33,379 nt of DNA from Chitinophagaceae bacterium (lineage in GTDB: Bacteria; Bacteroidota; Bacteroidia; Chitinophagales; Chitinophagaceae). Position 1 is the first letter of the stretch. Every line of letters begins with the position of its first letter. The notes under the pieces are model-generated. The model ran no database searches. It saw only the letters and a program-made list of their open reading frames with translations, and was not told the origin of the DNA. The stretch spans positions 1-33,379 of the forward strand of contig CANKGM010000002.1 of assembly GCA_947481355.1 (NCBI GenBank). Reading direction: 5' to 3'. The position numbers were made by a program, and so were the translations under genes. Below are positions 1 through 8,792 of the stretch, in pieces.

Positions 1-1955
1 CATTCAATAATCCATATGGTGCATGCCCAACCTGTGAAGGGTATTCTCAAGTGCTTGGGATTGATGCAGACCTTGTAGTGCCAGACCACAGGCTAAGCGT
101 TTTCGATGGAGCCATTGCTCCATGGAAGGGAGAAAAAATGAATTGGTGGAGGGAACAATTTATAAAAGGGGCAAAACATTTCGACTTCCCTATCCATCGA
201 CCATATTCAGAACTCAGTACAGCAGAGAAAGATATTCTCTGGAAAGGAAATAAACACGCTCATGGAATTAATGACTTCTTCAAAGAAGTTGAGGAGAATC
301 TGTATAAGGTTCAATTCAGGGTCATGCTATCTCGATATAGAGGCAGAACAATTTGCCATGACTGTCAGGGCTACAGGTTAAGACAGGAGGCTCTTTATAT
401 AAAGATAAATGGCCTTCATATAGGAGAACTTTGTAGAATGCCAGTGAGAGACTTGGCAGATTGGCTCAAAAATTTAAAACTGAGCACCTATAAATCGGCA
501 GTTGCGAAACGTATTTTGCTAGAACTTTCGCAACGCCTTGAGACCATGCTTGATGTTGGACTTGGATACCTAACACTAGAAAGATTGGCAAATAGCCTTA
601 GCGGAGGTGAAAGTCAACGCATACAACTTACCCGTTGTTTAGGCAGCAACCTAACCAACTCTCTATATATTCTTGACGAGCCATCCATTGGATTGCATAG
701 TCGTGACACAGAACGATTAATTATAGTATTAAAAAACTTGCGCGATCTTGGGAATACCGTTGTGGTGGTTGAACATGATGAGCAAATTATGCGGGAGTCT
801 GATTATATTATTGATATGGGGCCATTTGCTAGTCATCTTGGAGGTGAAGTGGTAGCTGCAGGAAATTATAATGAATTAATCAAATCTCCCCGAAGTTTAA
901 CCGGTGCCTACTTGAGAGGTGATGAAAAAATTGAACCTCCCAAAGAAGTAAGGAAATGGAAACAATCCATACAAGTGCTTGGTGCTTACGAAAATAACCT
1001 TCAACATATTGATGTTGAATTTCCCCTAGGCATATTAACTGTGGTGAGTGGGGTTAGTGGAAGCGGAAAAACGACACTCATCAAAAAAATATTATTCCCT
1101 GCCTTAGAAAAAAATATCACAGGAATTTCTGACAAAGCAGGACAACATAAAGCCATATCAGGAGACATCAATCTCATCAAACATGTTGAAATGATTGATC
1201 AGAATCCAATTGGCAAATCATCTAGAAGTAACCCCGTTACGTACATTAAAGCATGGGATGGCGTTAGAGACCTCTTTGCCTCACAATCCTTAAGTAAAAT
1301 AAGAGGCTACTTACCCAAGCATTTTTCATTCAATGTAGATGGAGGACGTTGTGATGCCTGCAAAGGCGAAGGAGAACAAACAGTTGAGATGCAATTTCTA
1401 GCTGATGTACACTTGGTATGCGAAAGTTGCGCCGGGAAAAAATTCAAAGAGGAAGTACTTGAAGTGCAGTATAAAAACAAGAATATTTTTGAAATACTTG
1501 AGCTAAGCGTTGATGACGCAATTGATTTTTTTACCGACGAAAAGGACGTAGCTAATAAATTAAAACCACTCAGTGATGTAGGATTGGGATATATAAAACT
1601 TGGGCAGTCAAGCAATACACTTTCAGGTGGTGAGGCACAACGCGTTAAATTAGCAAGCTTTCTAGGTAAAGGGAAAGGGCATCAGGATAAGATTCTATTT
1701 ATTTTTGACGAGCCCACAACTGGATTACACTTTCATGACATCAAAAAATTATTAAAATCATTCAATGCCTTAATTGATCAGGGACATTCTATTATAGTTA
1801 TTGAACACAATATTGATGTCATACAATCCGCAGATTGGGTTATTGAACTTGGCCCAGAAGCAGGAGACGAAGGGGGCAAATTAGTTTATGCTGGAATTCC
1901 GCAACAAATGCGACAAAGTAAATCTAGCAGGACTGCTCGATTTCTTAAAGCTTAA
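1..1955 (+). CDS. uvrA: UvrA-family excinuclease ATPase, 5' end outside the window
   Basis: This is the last ~650 residues of a UvrA-type ABC ATPase; the reading frame is open from base 3 and starts inside the first zinc finger (CPTCEG at bases 24-41), so the start and N-terminal part lie upstream. Visible in order: a second CxxC (ICHDC), ABC signature LSGGESQR near base 597, Walker B ILDEPSIGLH, the second Walker A GVSGSGKTT near 1050, a complete zinc finger (CDAC...CESC, near 1350-1432), the second signature LSGGEAQR near 1620 and Walker B FDEPTTGLH. UvrA dimers scan DNA for damage in nucleotide excision repair. The segment between the zinc fingers (APWKGEKMNWW) and the GKTT Walker A resemble a second UvrA copy often found in Bacteroidota, so this may be a paralogue and not the housekeeping UvrA. 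The UvrB-binding domain that would decide is not in view. Confidence 0.9.
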   Translation, partial: FNNPYGACPTCEGYSQVLGIDADLVVPDHRLSVFDGAIAPWKGEKMNWWREQFIKGAKHFDFPIHRPYSELSTAEKDILWKGNKHAHGINDFFKEVEENLYKVQFRVMLSRYRGRTICHDCQGYRLRQEALYIKINGLHIGELCRMPVRDLADWLKNLKLSTYKSAVAKRILLELSQRLETMLDVGLGYLTLERLANSLSGGESQRIQLTRCLGSNLTNSLYILDEPSIGLHSRDTERLIIVLKNLRDLGNTVVVVEHDEQIMRESDYIIDMGPFASHLGGEVVAAGNYNELIKSPRSLTGAYLRGDEKIEPPKEVRKWKQSIQVLGAYENNLQHIDVEFPLGILTVVSGVSGSGKTTLIKKILFPALEKNITGISDKAGQHKAISGDINLIKHVEMIDQNPIGKSSRSNPVTYIKAWDGVRDLFASQSLSKIRGYLPKHFSFNVDGGRCDACKGEGEQTVEMQFLADVHLVCESCAGKKFKEEVLEVQYKNKNIFEILELSVDDAIDFFTDEKDVANKLKPLSDVGLGYIKLGQSSNTLSGGEAQRVKLASFLGKGKGHQDKILFIFDEPTTGLHFHDIKKLLKSFNALIDQGHSIIVIEHNIDVIQSADWVIELGPEAGDEGGKLVYAGIPQQMRQSKSSRTARFLKA

Positions 1956-2036
1956 ATTTACAGTTGATTCATTTCTAACAGAATCAGTTCAATTTTCGTA
2001 ACTTAATGCTATCATTGATTCAGAAAAAAATATAAG

Positions 2037-2942
2037 ATGAAACAATCTAGAAGAAAATTTATTTACAATGCTGCGCTTACAGCCATTGGCACAGCATTTT
2101 TACAAGAGCAAATTTTTGCGGCTACTAAAAAGGGACAATTAACAGGAATTCAACTCTATTCGGTAAGAGCCGACATGAAAGCTGACCCACTAGGAACGTT
2201 ACAAAAGCTTTCTGCGATGGGGTACAAACATGTTGAGCATGCTAATTATGTAGACAGAAAATTTTATGGTTGGTCCGCAACTGAATTTAAAAAGATACTA
2301 AATGACCTTGGGATGAAGATGCCAAGTGGCCATACGGTAATGAGCCCTAAGCATTGGGATGCCTCCAAGAAAGATTTTACAGATGGTTGGAAATACACCA
2401 TAGAAGACGCCGCAACCATGGGGCAGCTTTTCGTAATCAGTCCATCAATTGAAGAAAGTATGAGAAAAGATGTAAATGAACTTAAGGCTTTTCTCAATGT
2501 ATTTAATAAATCAGGAGAGCTTTGCAAAAAAGCTGGAATGAAATTCGGATACCATAATCATGATTTTGAGTTTAGAGAACAACTGGATGGCAAATCCCTA
2601 TATGATATTATCTTAAGTGAGACAGACCCTAATTTAGTCATGCAACAGTTGGATATTGGAAACATGATTAATGGAGGAGCAAAAGCATTGGATATTATGA
2701 AAAAATACCCAGGAAGATTTGAGTCTATGCATGTAAAAGACGAAATCAAATCTACAGAAGGAAACGATGAGTTTGAATCTACAATACTTGGTAAAGGAAT
2801 TGTTCCTGTAAAAGAAATTATTGACTTAGGCAAAAAATGGGGTACAAAGCACTTCATTGTTGAACAAGAATCTTATCAAGGACAAGCACCTATTGACAGT
2901 GCAAAAGAAGACCTTGATATCATGAAAAAATGGGGATATTGA
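2037..2942 (+). CDS. Tat-exported sugar phosphate isomerase/epimerase-like TIM-barrel protein
   Basis: 301 residues of the xylose-isomerase-like TIM-barrel family (AP endonuclease 2 superfamily). The N-terminus MKQSRRKFIY followed by a hydrophobic stretch is a twin-arginine signal, so the protein is probably exported folded to the periplasm. Likely divalent-metal and sugar-binding residues lie in GYHNHDFEF (171-179), QQLDIGN (D206), MHVKDE (H232) and FIVEQE (E276). The substrate cannot be read from sequence; Bacteroidota carry many such proteins in sugar catabolism. A start-proximal -7-like box TATCATTG at 2010-2017 is one mismatch from TAnnTTTG. The gene stands alone, with a strong terminator 14 bases after its stop codon. 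Confidence 0.85.
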   Translation: MKQSRRKFIYNAALTAIGTAFLQEQIFAATKKGQLTGIQLYSVRADMKADPLGTLQKLSAMGYKHVEHANYVDRKFYGWSATEFKKILNDLGMKMPSGHTVMSPKHWDASKKDFTDGWKYTIEDAATMGQLFVISPSIEESMRKDVNELKAFLNVFNKSGELCKKAGMKFGYHNHDFEFREQLDGKSLYDIILSETDPNLVMQQLDIGNMINGGAKALDIMKKYPGRFESMHVKDEIKSTEGNDEFESTILGKGIVPVKEIIDLGKKWGTKHFIVEQESYQGQAPIDSAKEDLDIMKKWGY

Positions 2943-2956
2943 TAAACTCCTAAAAA

Positions 2957-2990
2957 TTAAACCGGACAAAATAGTCCGGTTTAATTTTAT
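2957..2990 (+). terminator. Rho-independent terminator of the isomerase-like gene
   Basis: Perfect 11-bp stem TTAAACCGGAC (2957-2967) and GTCCGGTTTAA (2974-2984) with a 6-base loop AAAATA, followed by TTTTAT. It sits just after the stop codon at 2942. Confidence 0.85.
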
Positions 2991-3056
2991 AATAGGTCTT
3001 CTCTCATTAGATATATTAATGAAATATACAGCTAGTCTTTGCTAAATAAAAACAGC

Positions 3057-4310
3057 ATGTCCATTCGAACAGCAAAAAATACAGTACTCAAAAAAATTGG
3101 ACAAGTCTTTGGACCAGGCCTGATTACAGGGGCAAGTGATGATGATCCATCAGGCATTGCTACTTATTCGCAAGCTGGGACATTATTTGGATTAAATACA
3201 TTATGGACAGCGGTTTTTACATTCCCATTAATGGCCGCATTGCAAGAGATGTGTGCTCGTATTGGATTAGTTACTAAAAAAGGATTGATTGGAACCATAA
3301 AAGCATTTTACCCAAGATGGCTTGTCATGTGTATTGTATTAGTTAGTTTCACTGCTATAGTATTAAACATTGGCGCTGATTTAGCAGGAATGGGGGCAGT
3401 GGCCAATATGCTTATCCCAAGTATTCCATCATCCGTATTCAGCACCTGCATTGGACTATTCCTATCTTACTATATTATTGTTTTGCCTTACGCTAAAATT
3501 GCATTTTATTTAAAATGGTTTTGCCTTTCCCTTTTATGCTATATCATCGTTCCATTTCTAACTAAGCAAGATTGGCATCAAGTTTTGAAATCAACATTTG
3601 TGCCCCATATTATATGGGATAAGCAATATCTATTAATAGTGATTGGTATACTTGGTACTACAATATCCCCGTATCTATTTTTTTGGCAAACTTCAATGGA
3701 AGTTGAAGAGATGGAAGAAAAAAAATTAGTAGTAGATAAAAAGATTATCCATGAAATGCAAACCGATGTAAAAACCGGGATTTTTTTTTCTAACCTTGTT
3801 TTCTTTTTTATCATCCTCTCTACCGGAACGGTTTTACACAGTAGTGGTATTAAAGAGATACAAACAGTTGATCAAGCTGCTCTTGCATTGAAACCACTTG
3901 CAGGCAAATTAACCTATTTACTATTTGCGGTGGGTGTACTGGGCACAGGTATGCTAGCTATTCCAGTACTTGCTGGCTCAGTATCGTATATGGTTAGTGA
4001 AGCATTTAGTTGGAAAGAAGGATTGAACAAGAAATTTGGAGAAGCAAAGGGATTTTACTTTATCATGATTCTATCGATACTTATAGCCATGTCTATAAAT
4101 TTCACAGGAGTATCTCCTGTTAAAGCGCTAGTGGTCACTGCCATAATATATGGATTAACAGCACCTCTAATCATTTTCGTGATTTTATTAGTAAGTAATA
4201 ATAAAAAAATTATGGGCGATTACACCAATGGAAAATGGTCTAATATTCTTGGTGGAACATCGCTACTATTGATGATTGCAGCAGGAATCATGTTGCTAAT
4301 CATTTCATAA
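3057..4310 (+). CDS. Nramp-related divalent metal transporter with atypical metal-site motifs
   Basis: About 417 residues with 10-11 hydrophobic segments, belonging to the Nramp (natural resistance-associated macrophage protein) family that imports divalent metals with protons. The TM1 region reads GLITGASDDDPSGIATYSQAG (about residues 21-41), with DPSG where MntH/DMT1 proteins have DPGN. The TM6 region reads GTTISPYLFFWQ (200-211) and lacks the MPH motif whose methionine gives selectivity for transition metals. That places it outside classical MntH and near Nramp-related groups, including magnesium transporters. I chose ATG 3057; an in-frame TTG at 3039 would add six residues but overlaps a promoter-like TAGTCTTTG at 3033-3041. 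The stop lies one base from the convergent anmK stop. A T9 run occurs at 3781-3789 within the frame. Product family is secure, substrate is not. Confidence 0.88.
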   Translation: MSIRTAKNTVLKKIGQVFGPGLITGASDDDPSGIATYSQAGTLFGLNTLWTAVFTFPLMAALQEMCARIGLVTKKGLIGTIKAFYPRWLVMCIVLVSFTAIVLNIGADLAGMGAVANMLIPSIPSSVFSTCIGLFLSYYIIVLPYAKIAFYLKWFCLSLLCYIIVPFLTKQDWHQVLKSTFVPHIIWDKQYLLIVIGILGTTISPYLFFWQTSMEVEEMEEKKLVVDKKIIHEMQTDVKTGIFFSNLVFFFIILSTGTVLHSSGIKEIQTVDQAALALKPLAGKLTYLLFAVGVLGTGMLAIPVLAGSVSYMVSEAFSWKEGLNKKFGEAKGFYFIMILSILIAMSINFTGVSPVKALVVTAIIYGLTAPLIIFVILLVSNNKKIMGDYTNGKWSNILGGTSLLLMIAAGIMLLIIS

Positions 4311-4311
4311 A

Positions 4312-5409
4312 CTAATGCCCGCCCATCCATAGGGCGCCGCCTATACTATTCCTAGAGGCACCAGTGACAGATGAGATAACTGTATCTTCTTCACGCCATC
4401 TCAATATTCCTAAAAAACCCATTATGAGTGCTTCTTTGTATTGAATTGTTTTTTCGTCTGGAAGAATTACCTCAATTGAATAAGGTGCCAAATGATGTTC
4501 AATTCTAGCAATCAAATAATTATTTAAAGCTCCCCCACCAGTAACAAGTAAATTTCGACTAGATATAGGCAAGTTGTGCTTAGCAAGTACCATGGCAATA
4601 GATGCGCTAAGTTGAAAAGCAATATGCTCAACGTACGTTGCCAATGCATCTGTAATTGGAATTGAGTAGGATTTAATTAAGGGATATACTATGTCTATAC
4701 CAAATGAATTGTCAAGCGATTTGGGGTATTCTTGCTTGTAATATGCTAATTCATTGAGTTGATTGTATAACTGCTCATGGATTCTACCCGATGATGCCAT
4801 CATACCCTCTGCATCAAATTCTTTCCCGATTTGAATACTTAGCAGATTAAGCACTTTATTAGCAGGGCACACGTCAAACGCGTCTAGCTGACTAGAGGCA
4901 TTAAATGATAAATTAGAAATACCTCCTATGTTTAGAAAAAAATCATAGCCTTCAAACAAAAGTTGCTCTCCGAGTGGAACTATTGGTGCTCCTTGTCCAC
5001 CTAATGCTATATCCATCGACCGTAAATCAGATACAACTGGTAAGTTGGTCTTAGCCGAAATGGCTGCACCATCACCTAATTGGAACGTAAATAGCCCAGG
5101 ATGATGAAATACAGTATGTCCATGTGATACGACTAACGCAACCTTAAATTCGAGACTACGGGCCTTAATAAAGCTATTTACAGCTTCCCCAAGGTAATGC
5201 CCATAACGAGAGTGCAAGGCTAATAACTCAATAGCTGGAAGTAGCGGTGCATTTGCAAGACTAGTTTCCCACGCTCCAGAATAGGAAATACATTCAGCTT
5301 CTATGATGGTATGCTTCCACTTACCGGCCTTCTCTTCAAATTCAATATAGGCGATATCTAGTCCATCTAATGAACTACCGCTCATTAAACCAATTACACG
5401 ATAAATCAT
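4312..5409 (-). CDS. anmK: Anhydro-N-acetylmuramic acid kinase AnmK
   Basis: 365 residues, normal for AnmK, which opens the 1,6-anhydro ring of anhydroMurNAc and phosphorylates it to MurNAc-6-phosphate in cytoplasmic recycling of peptidoglycan. Visible motifs: phosphate-binding GLMSGSSLDG (7-16), SHGHTVFHHPG (95-105), QLGDGAAI (110-117), GGQGAPIVPLGE (138-148), LNIGGISNLS (159-168), FDVCPANKVLN (178-188, with D179 the expected catalytic base) and VTGGGALNNY near the C-terminus. The DxCPAN form replaces the proteobacterial DTGPGN, which I recall as usual in Bacteroidota. No MurQ etherase or sugar-permease gene lies beside it. The gene is convergent with the Nramp gene and divergent from upp. 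Confidence 0.93.
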   Translation of the reverse strand: MIYRVIGLMSGSSLDGLDIAYIEFEEKAGKWKHTIIEAECISYSGAWETSLANAPLLPAIELLALHSRYGHYLGEAVNSFIKARSLEFKVALVVSHGHTVFHHPGLFTFQLGDGAAISAKTNLPVVSDLRSMDIALGGQGAPIVPLGEQLLFEGYDFFLNIGGISNLSFNASSQLDAFDVCPANKVLNLLSIQIGKEFDAEGMMASSGRIHEQLYNQLNELAYYKQEYPKSLDNSFGIDIVYPLIKSYSIPITDALATYVEHIAFQLSASIAMVLAKHNLPISSRNLLVTGGGALNNYLIARIEHHLAPYSIEVILPDEKTIQYKEALIMGFLGILRWREEDTVISSVTGASRNSIGGALWMGGH

Positions 5410-5452
5410 TTTATTACTATTAACAAAGTTTTAAGCCTGAAATAAAAGGCCT

Positions 5453-5488
5453 ATTGATAGGATATAAATGCCAAAGGGTTTAGTTTTG
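5453..5488 (+). promoter_or_regulatory. Putative Bacteroidota-type promoter of upp
   Basis: An exact -7 box TAGTTTTG (5481-5488) fits TAnnTTTG. An ATTG at 5453-5456 is a possible -33 element with a spacer of 24 bases, slightly long. The implied transcript start near 5492 leaves a leader of about 25 bases before ATG 5518. Confidence 0.5.
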
Positions 5489-5517
5489 TCATATTCCAAC
5501 CCGAAAATAAGCAATGT

Positions 5518-6168
5518 ATGATCATTAATTTAAGTGAACGCCATTCTTTGGTAAGTAATTGGATCGGTGAGTTAAGGGATATGCGCATTCAAGATGATAG
5601 AATGCGATTTAGAAGAAATATTGAACGAATAGGAGAAGTAGCAGCCTATGAAATTAGCAAGGAACTCCCATTTGAGGAACAAGACATAACCACACCGCTA
5701 GGAATTGCAAAACAAAAAGTGTTAGCTGAACAGCCTGTATTAGCTACCATACTCAGAGCTGGTTTACCCCTTCATCAGGGCATGTTGAATTATTTTGACA
5801 AAGCCGATAATGCATTTATTGCTGCTTATAGAAAGCACCATGGGGATGGCAGCTTTGATATAAGCCTAGAATATATTTCTTGCCCAGTGATTGAAGACCG
5901 GACATTAATTCTATGTGACCCTATGCTTGCAACTGGAGCATCACTAGTAAAAACAATTGCATTCCTAAGAAGAGAAGGGAAGGTGAAACAAATACATGTA
6001 GTTTCGGTAATAGCCTGCACAGAAGGTATTGATTTTTTGAGAAGGCATGAGCCCCATGTAAAAATTTGGTGCGGAGCGATTGATGAAGAGCTAACTGCTA
6101 AAGGCTATATTGTTCCGGGGCTAGGTGATGCAGGTGATTTAGCATTTGGTGAAAAACTTCAATCTTAA
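5518..6168 (+). CDS. upp: Uracil phosphoribosyltransferase
   Basis: 216 residues. The enzyme salvages uracil with PRPP to give UMP in the cytoplasm. The PRPP-binding loop LILCDPMLATGAS spans 130-142, preceded by the flexible ILRAGLPL segment (78-85), and the uracil-binding tail GYIVPGLGDAGDLAFG is at the C-terminus. All are where the family has them and the length is normal. It has its own promoter upstream and is followed 11 bases later by the PorP/SprF gene on the same strand, so the two may share a transcript, though no functional link is known. Confidence 0.95.
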   Translation: MIINLSERHSLVSNWIGELRDMRIQDDRMRFRRNIERIGEVAAYEISKELPFEEQDITTPLGIAKQKVLAEQPVLATILRAGLPLHQGMLNYFDKADNAFIAAYRKHHGDGSFDISLEYISCPVIEDRTLILCDPMLATGASLVKTIAFLRREGKVKQIHVVSVIACTEGIDFLRRHEPHVKIWCGAIDEELTAKGYIVPGLGDAGDLAFGEKLQS

Positions 6169-6179
6169 ATCAAGGTCCA

Positions 6180-7208
6180 TTGTTGAAATCCAAACATTCA
6201 TTACTAAAATACATATGCACGGCCTTATTCCTTCAGGCTTCGATAGTCTATGCTCAAGACCCTCACTTTTCACAATATTTTGTTTCCCCATTAACCCTAA
6301 ACCCGGCATTTACTGGTAAATTCAATGGAACTTATAGGATTGCAGGAAACTATAAAAAACAATGGCCAACAATAAATAATGCATTCACTACATCAACTGC
6401 TTCATATGACTTTTCCATTCTAAATAAACAACTGCCGGAGAATGATACATGGGGTATAGGGTTTCTTGCCGTGAATGATCAAAGCGGTAATAAGATACTC
6501 AACAACAGTTTCTATAGCATCTCAACAGCCTATGCAAAATCACTTGATGAAGATGGGCGAAATCAAATTACGATTGGCTTTCAAGGAACTTTTGCAAATA
6601 AACGACTTGATCTCAGGAAAGCTGATTTTGAAGATGAACTTACTTCGCTTGGCTTTACTGGAGTTACGAGTGAAGTATTTGGCAATACTCCATTTTCAAT
6701 AAATTATTTCGACTTCAATACTGGCATTATGTATGCTCTAAGTACAAATGGCGAAAATAGCTTTTACCTTGGCGGGTCTTTTTATCACATTAACAGACCT
6801 TCAGAAACATTTCTTGGAGGAAATTATCTACTTAACTCTCGGACTACAATTCATGGCGGAGGATATGTCCCTCTTGGTCAATTCAATGCAATTCATTTTA
6901 GTTTAATTCATCAACGACAAGCCAAAGCAACTGAAACGCTTGCGGGGGCAACGATGTCATGGAATATCAATTTTGATGCTAATAACCCAATAGAGCTCTA
7001 CACAGGAGGTTGGTATAGATTGAATGATGCATTCATACCATATCTAGGTATTGAGTTGAATGGATTTCGTTTTGGCTTTTCTTATGACCTTAATGCTTCA
7101 TCCCTAAAAACTGCATCACAAACTAAAGGAGGATCAGAATTGTCTATAATATACATCGGGCAATATAAAGACCCACTAAGAAAAAAAATAAACTGCCCTA
7201 AATTTTAA
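6180..7208 (+). CDS. PorP/SprF family type IX secretion outer-membrane protein
   Basis: 342 residues. An N-terminal signal peptide (about 1-25, ending VYA before QDPHFSQYF) is followed by the PorP/SprF hallmark segment HFSQYFVSPLTLNPAFTG and a series of amphipathic beta strands ending in a membrane barrel. PorP-like proteins help secrete or anchor type IX cargo; SprF serves the gliding adhesin SprB in Flavobacterium. No large adhesin gene is adjacent, so its partner is unknown. No in-frame ATG exists before or within the signal peptide, so the start must be TTG 6180 or TTG 6183, with AAGG at 6172-6175 as a weak ribosome-binding site. The stop is six bases from the convergent transporter gene. 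Confidence 0.88.
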   Translation: MLKSKHSLLKYICTALFLQASIVYAQDPHFSQYFVSPLTLNPAFTGKFNGTYRIAGNYKKQWPTINNAFTTSTASYDFSILNKQLPENDTWGIGFLAVNDQSGNKILNNSFYSISTAYAKSLDEDGRNQITIGFQGTFANKRLDLRKADFEDELTSLGFTGVTSEVFGNTPFSINYFDFNTGIMYALSTNGENSFYLGGSFYHINRPSETFLGGNYLLNSRTTIHGGGYVPLGQFNAIHFSLIHQRQAKATETLAGATMSWNINFDANNPIELYTGGWYRLNDAFIPYLGIELNGFRFGFSYDLNASSLKTASQTKGGSELSIIYIGQYKDPLRKKINCPKF

Positions 7209-7213
7209 TACCC

Positions 7214-8674
7214 TTACTTAGGTAATGTCAAGACTAAGGGCACTACATAATAGCTGAACAAAACGATTAGTATAATACTTATAAGATTCATTACAAATCC
7301 TGTCTTCATCATTTGAGATAACTTAATATGCCCACTTGAAAAAACGATTGCATTAGGCGGTGTGCCCATTGGCATCATAGAAGCACAACTTGCCGCCAAG
7401 GTCATTGGTATTCCAAGTAAAAATGGATTCAAGTGCAACGCTTCTGCTATACCCGTAACAACTGGGGCAAATACAATTACCTGAGCTACGTTGCTCATCA
7501 CTTCACTTATAAATATAGAAAGAACCGCTACAACTAAAATCAAGGTGATTAAAGTAGTACCAGAAAAACCACTCAACCATTTCCCTAACATACCAATTAG
7601 CCCTACTTTCTCTAATGCGCCTGCGAGCGCAATTCCACCACCAAATAAAAGAAGAATACCCCATGCCATTTTTGATGTATCGGACCACACTAATAACTTA
7701 TTACTCATCCCTTTTTTATTTCCTGACGGAACAATGAACAACAACAAAGCTCCAAAAACGGCAATCATATTATCATCCAATTTTAATAGTGCTGTTTTAT
7801 TAATTAAGTCTCGAGTCATCCATAACAATGCAGTTGTGCAGAAGATATACAAGACTCTTTTTTCAGGTGTTGTCATAGGACCAAGATGTTTCAAGTCATC
7901 TTGAATATGTATCTTCATCTCAACACTTGATGCAATTCGATTTGGATACATATTGACTAGAACAAAATAAAGTGCAGTTAATAACAAAACGGCTATTGGA
8001 GTACAAATAAGCATCCAATTGAAGAACGAAATATCATATCCATATTTCTTATTCATGAATGAGGCATAAGCAACATTAGGCGGCGTTCCGATAACTGTTG
8101 CGATTCCACCAAAATTAGAGGCATATGCTATTGCTAGCATAATGCATATCGAAAAATTTCGTACCTGCTTTTCAGAAGCATGTTTAGCGTTTAAAACAGA
8201 AATAACTGAAACGGCAATCGGATACATCATCATAGTGGTAGCCGTATTGCTTAGCCACATACTTATGAATCCTGTTGCAATGATAAATCCTAAAATAATA
8301 CGGTTCCCTCCAGTCCCAGTGAACCGCACAATAGACAAAGCAATGCGTTTGTGCAAATTCCATTTCTCGATACCCAGCCCAATCATAAATCCACCCATGA
8401 AAAGAAATATCACTTCGTTAGCATAAGGCGCTGCAGTTTCTGAAATTTTCGAAATTCCTAGTAAGGGGAATAGTACCAATGGGATTATGGCCACAGCAGG
8501 CATAGGAATAGCATCTGTTATCCACCAAGAAATCATCAATGCGGCTACAGCTAATACTCGATTTGCTGATACATCTACACGCAAAGGGTTAAAGAAGAGA
8601 ATAAAAATAAATAATAAGGGCCCTATCAAAAACGAGACAGCAGGGCCTAACTGTGAATGTTTTTCTGCTTTCAC
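7214..8674 (-). CDS. DASS/SLC13 family sodium-coupled anion symporter
   Basis: A polytopic membrane protein of about 486 residues from the proposed start. DASS/SLC13 proteins carry dicarboxylates, citrate or sulfate with sodium. Both repeated sodium/substrate motifs are visible: LSNTATTMMM in the first half, and PMGTPPNAIVFSSG near the C-terminus. The hydrophobic core begins after EKHSQLGPAVS. I propose GTG 8674 (VKAEKHSQLG) because family members start just before this point. The open frame continues upstream through ATG 8740 and TTG 8749, which would add 22-25 residues of unlikely sequence and run into the divergent gene's leader. The substrate cannot be assigned. Confidence 0.88.
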   Translation of the reverse strand: MKAEKHSQLGPAVSFLIGPLLFIFILFFNPLRVDVSANRVLAVAALMISWWITDAIPMPAVAIIPLVLFPLLGISKISETAAPYANEVIFLFMGGFMIGLGIEKWNLHKRIALSIVRFTGTGGNRIILGFIIATGFISMWLSNTATTMMMYPIAVSVISVLNAKHASEKQVRNFSICIMLAIAYASNFGGIATVIGTPPNVAYASFMNKKYGYDISFFNWMLICTPIAVLLLTALYFVLVNMYPNRIASSVEMKIHIQDDLKHLGPMTTPEKRVLYIFCTTALLWMTRDLINKTALLKLDDNMIAVFGALLLFIVPSGNKKGMSNKLLVWSDTSKMAWGILLLFGGGIALAGALEKVGLIGMLGKWLSGFSGTTLITLILVVAVLSIFISEVMSNVAQVIVFAPVVTGIAEALHLNPFLLGIPMTLAASCASMMPMGTPPNAIVFSSGHIKLSQMMKTGFVMNLISIILIVLFSYYVVPLVLTLPK

Positions 8675-8792
8675 GTATATTATTTTTAATGAAGATATAC
8701 TTTTCCTTAAAAATTTGAAGTTGTTAGAGCACGTCAACATGGATTTCAAGTCACTTTATTTGTGTATTTTGCCATTAACCAAAAACAAATGC

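Noticed and set aside
1965..1986. Weak hairpin TGATTC/GAATCA after the UvrA gene
   Set aside because: Only six pairs with a 10-base loop and no proper T tract; not a convincing terminator.
3781..3789. T9 run in the Nramp gene as a frameshift or phase-variable site
   Set aside because: The frame is intact across the run and such runs are common in AT-rich genomes; no evidence of variation from one sequence.
8487..8738. N-terminal extension of the EI24 gene, in frame for 84 more codons
   Set aside because: It is fully antisense to the DASS transporter gene, and the composition is unlike the EI24 family, whose N-terminus is MLKEI near 8793.
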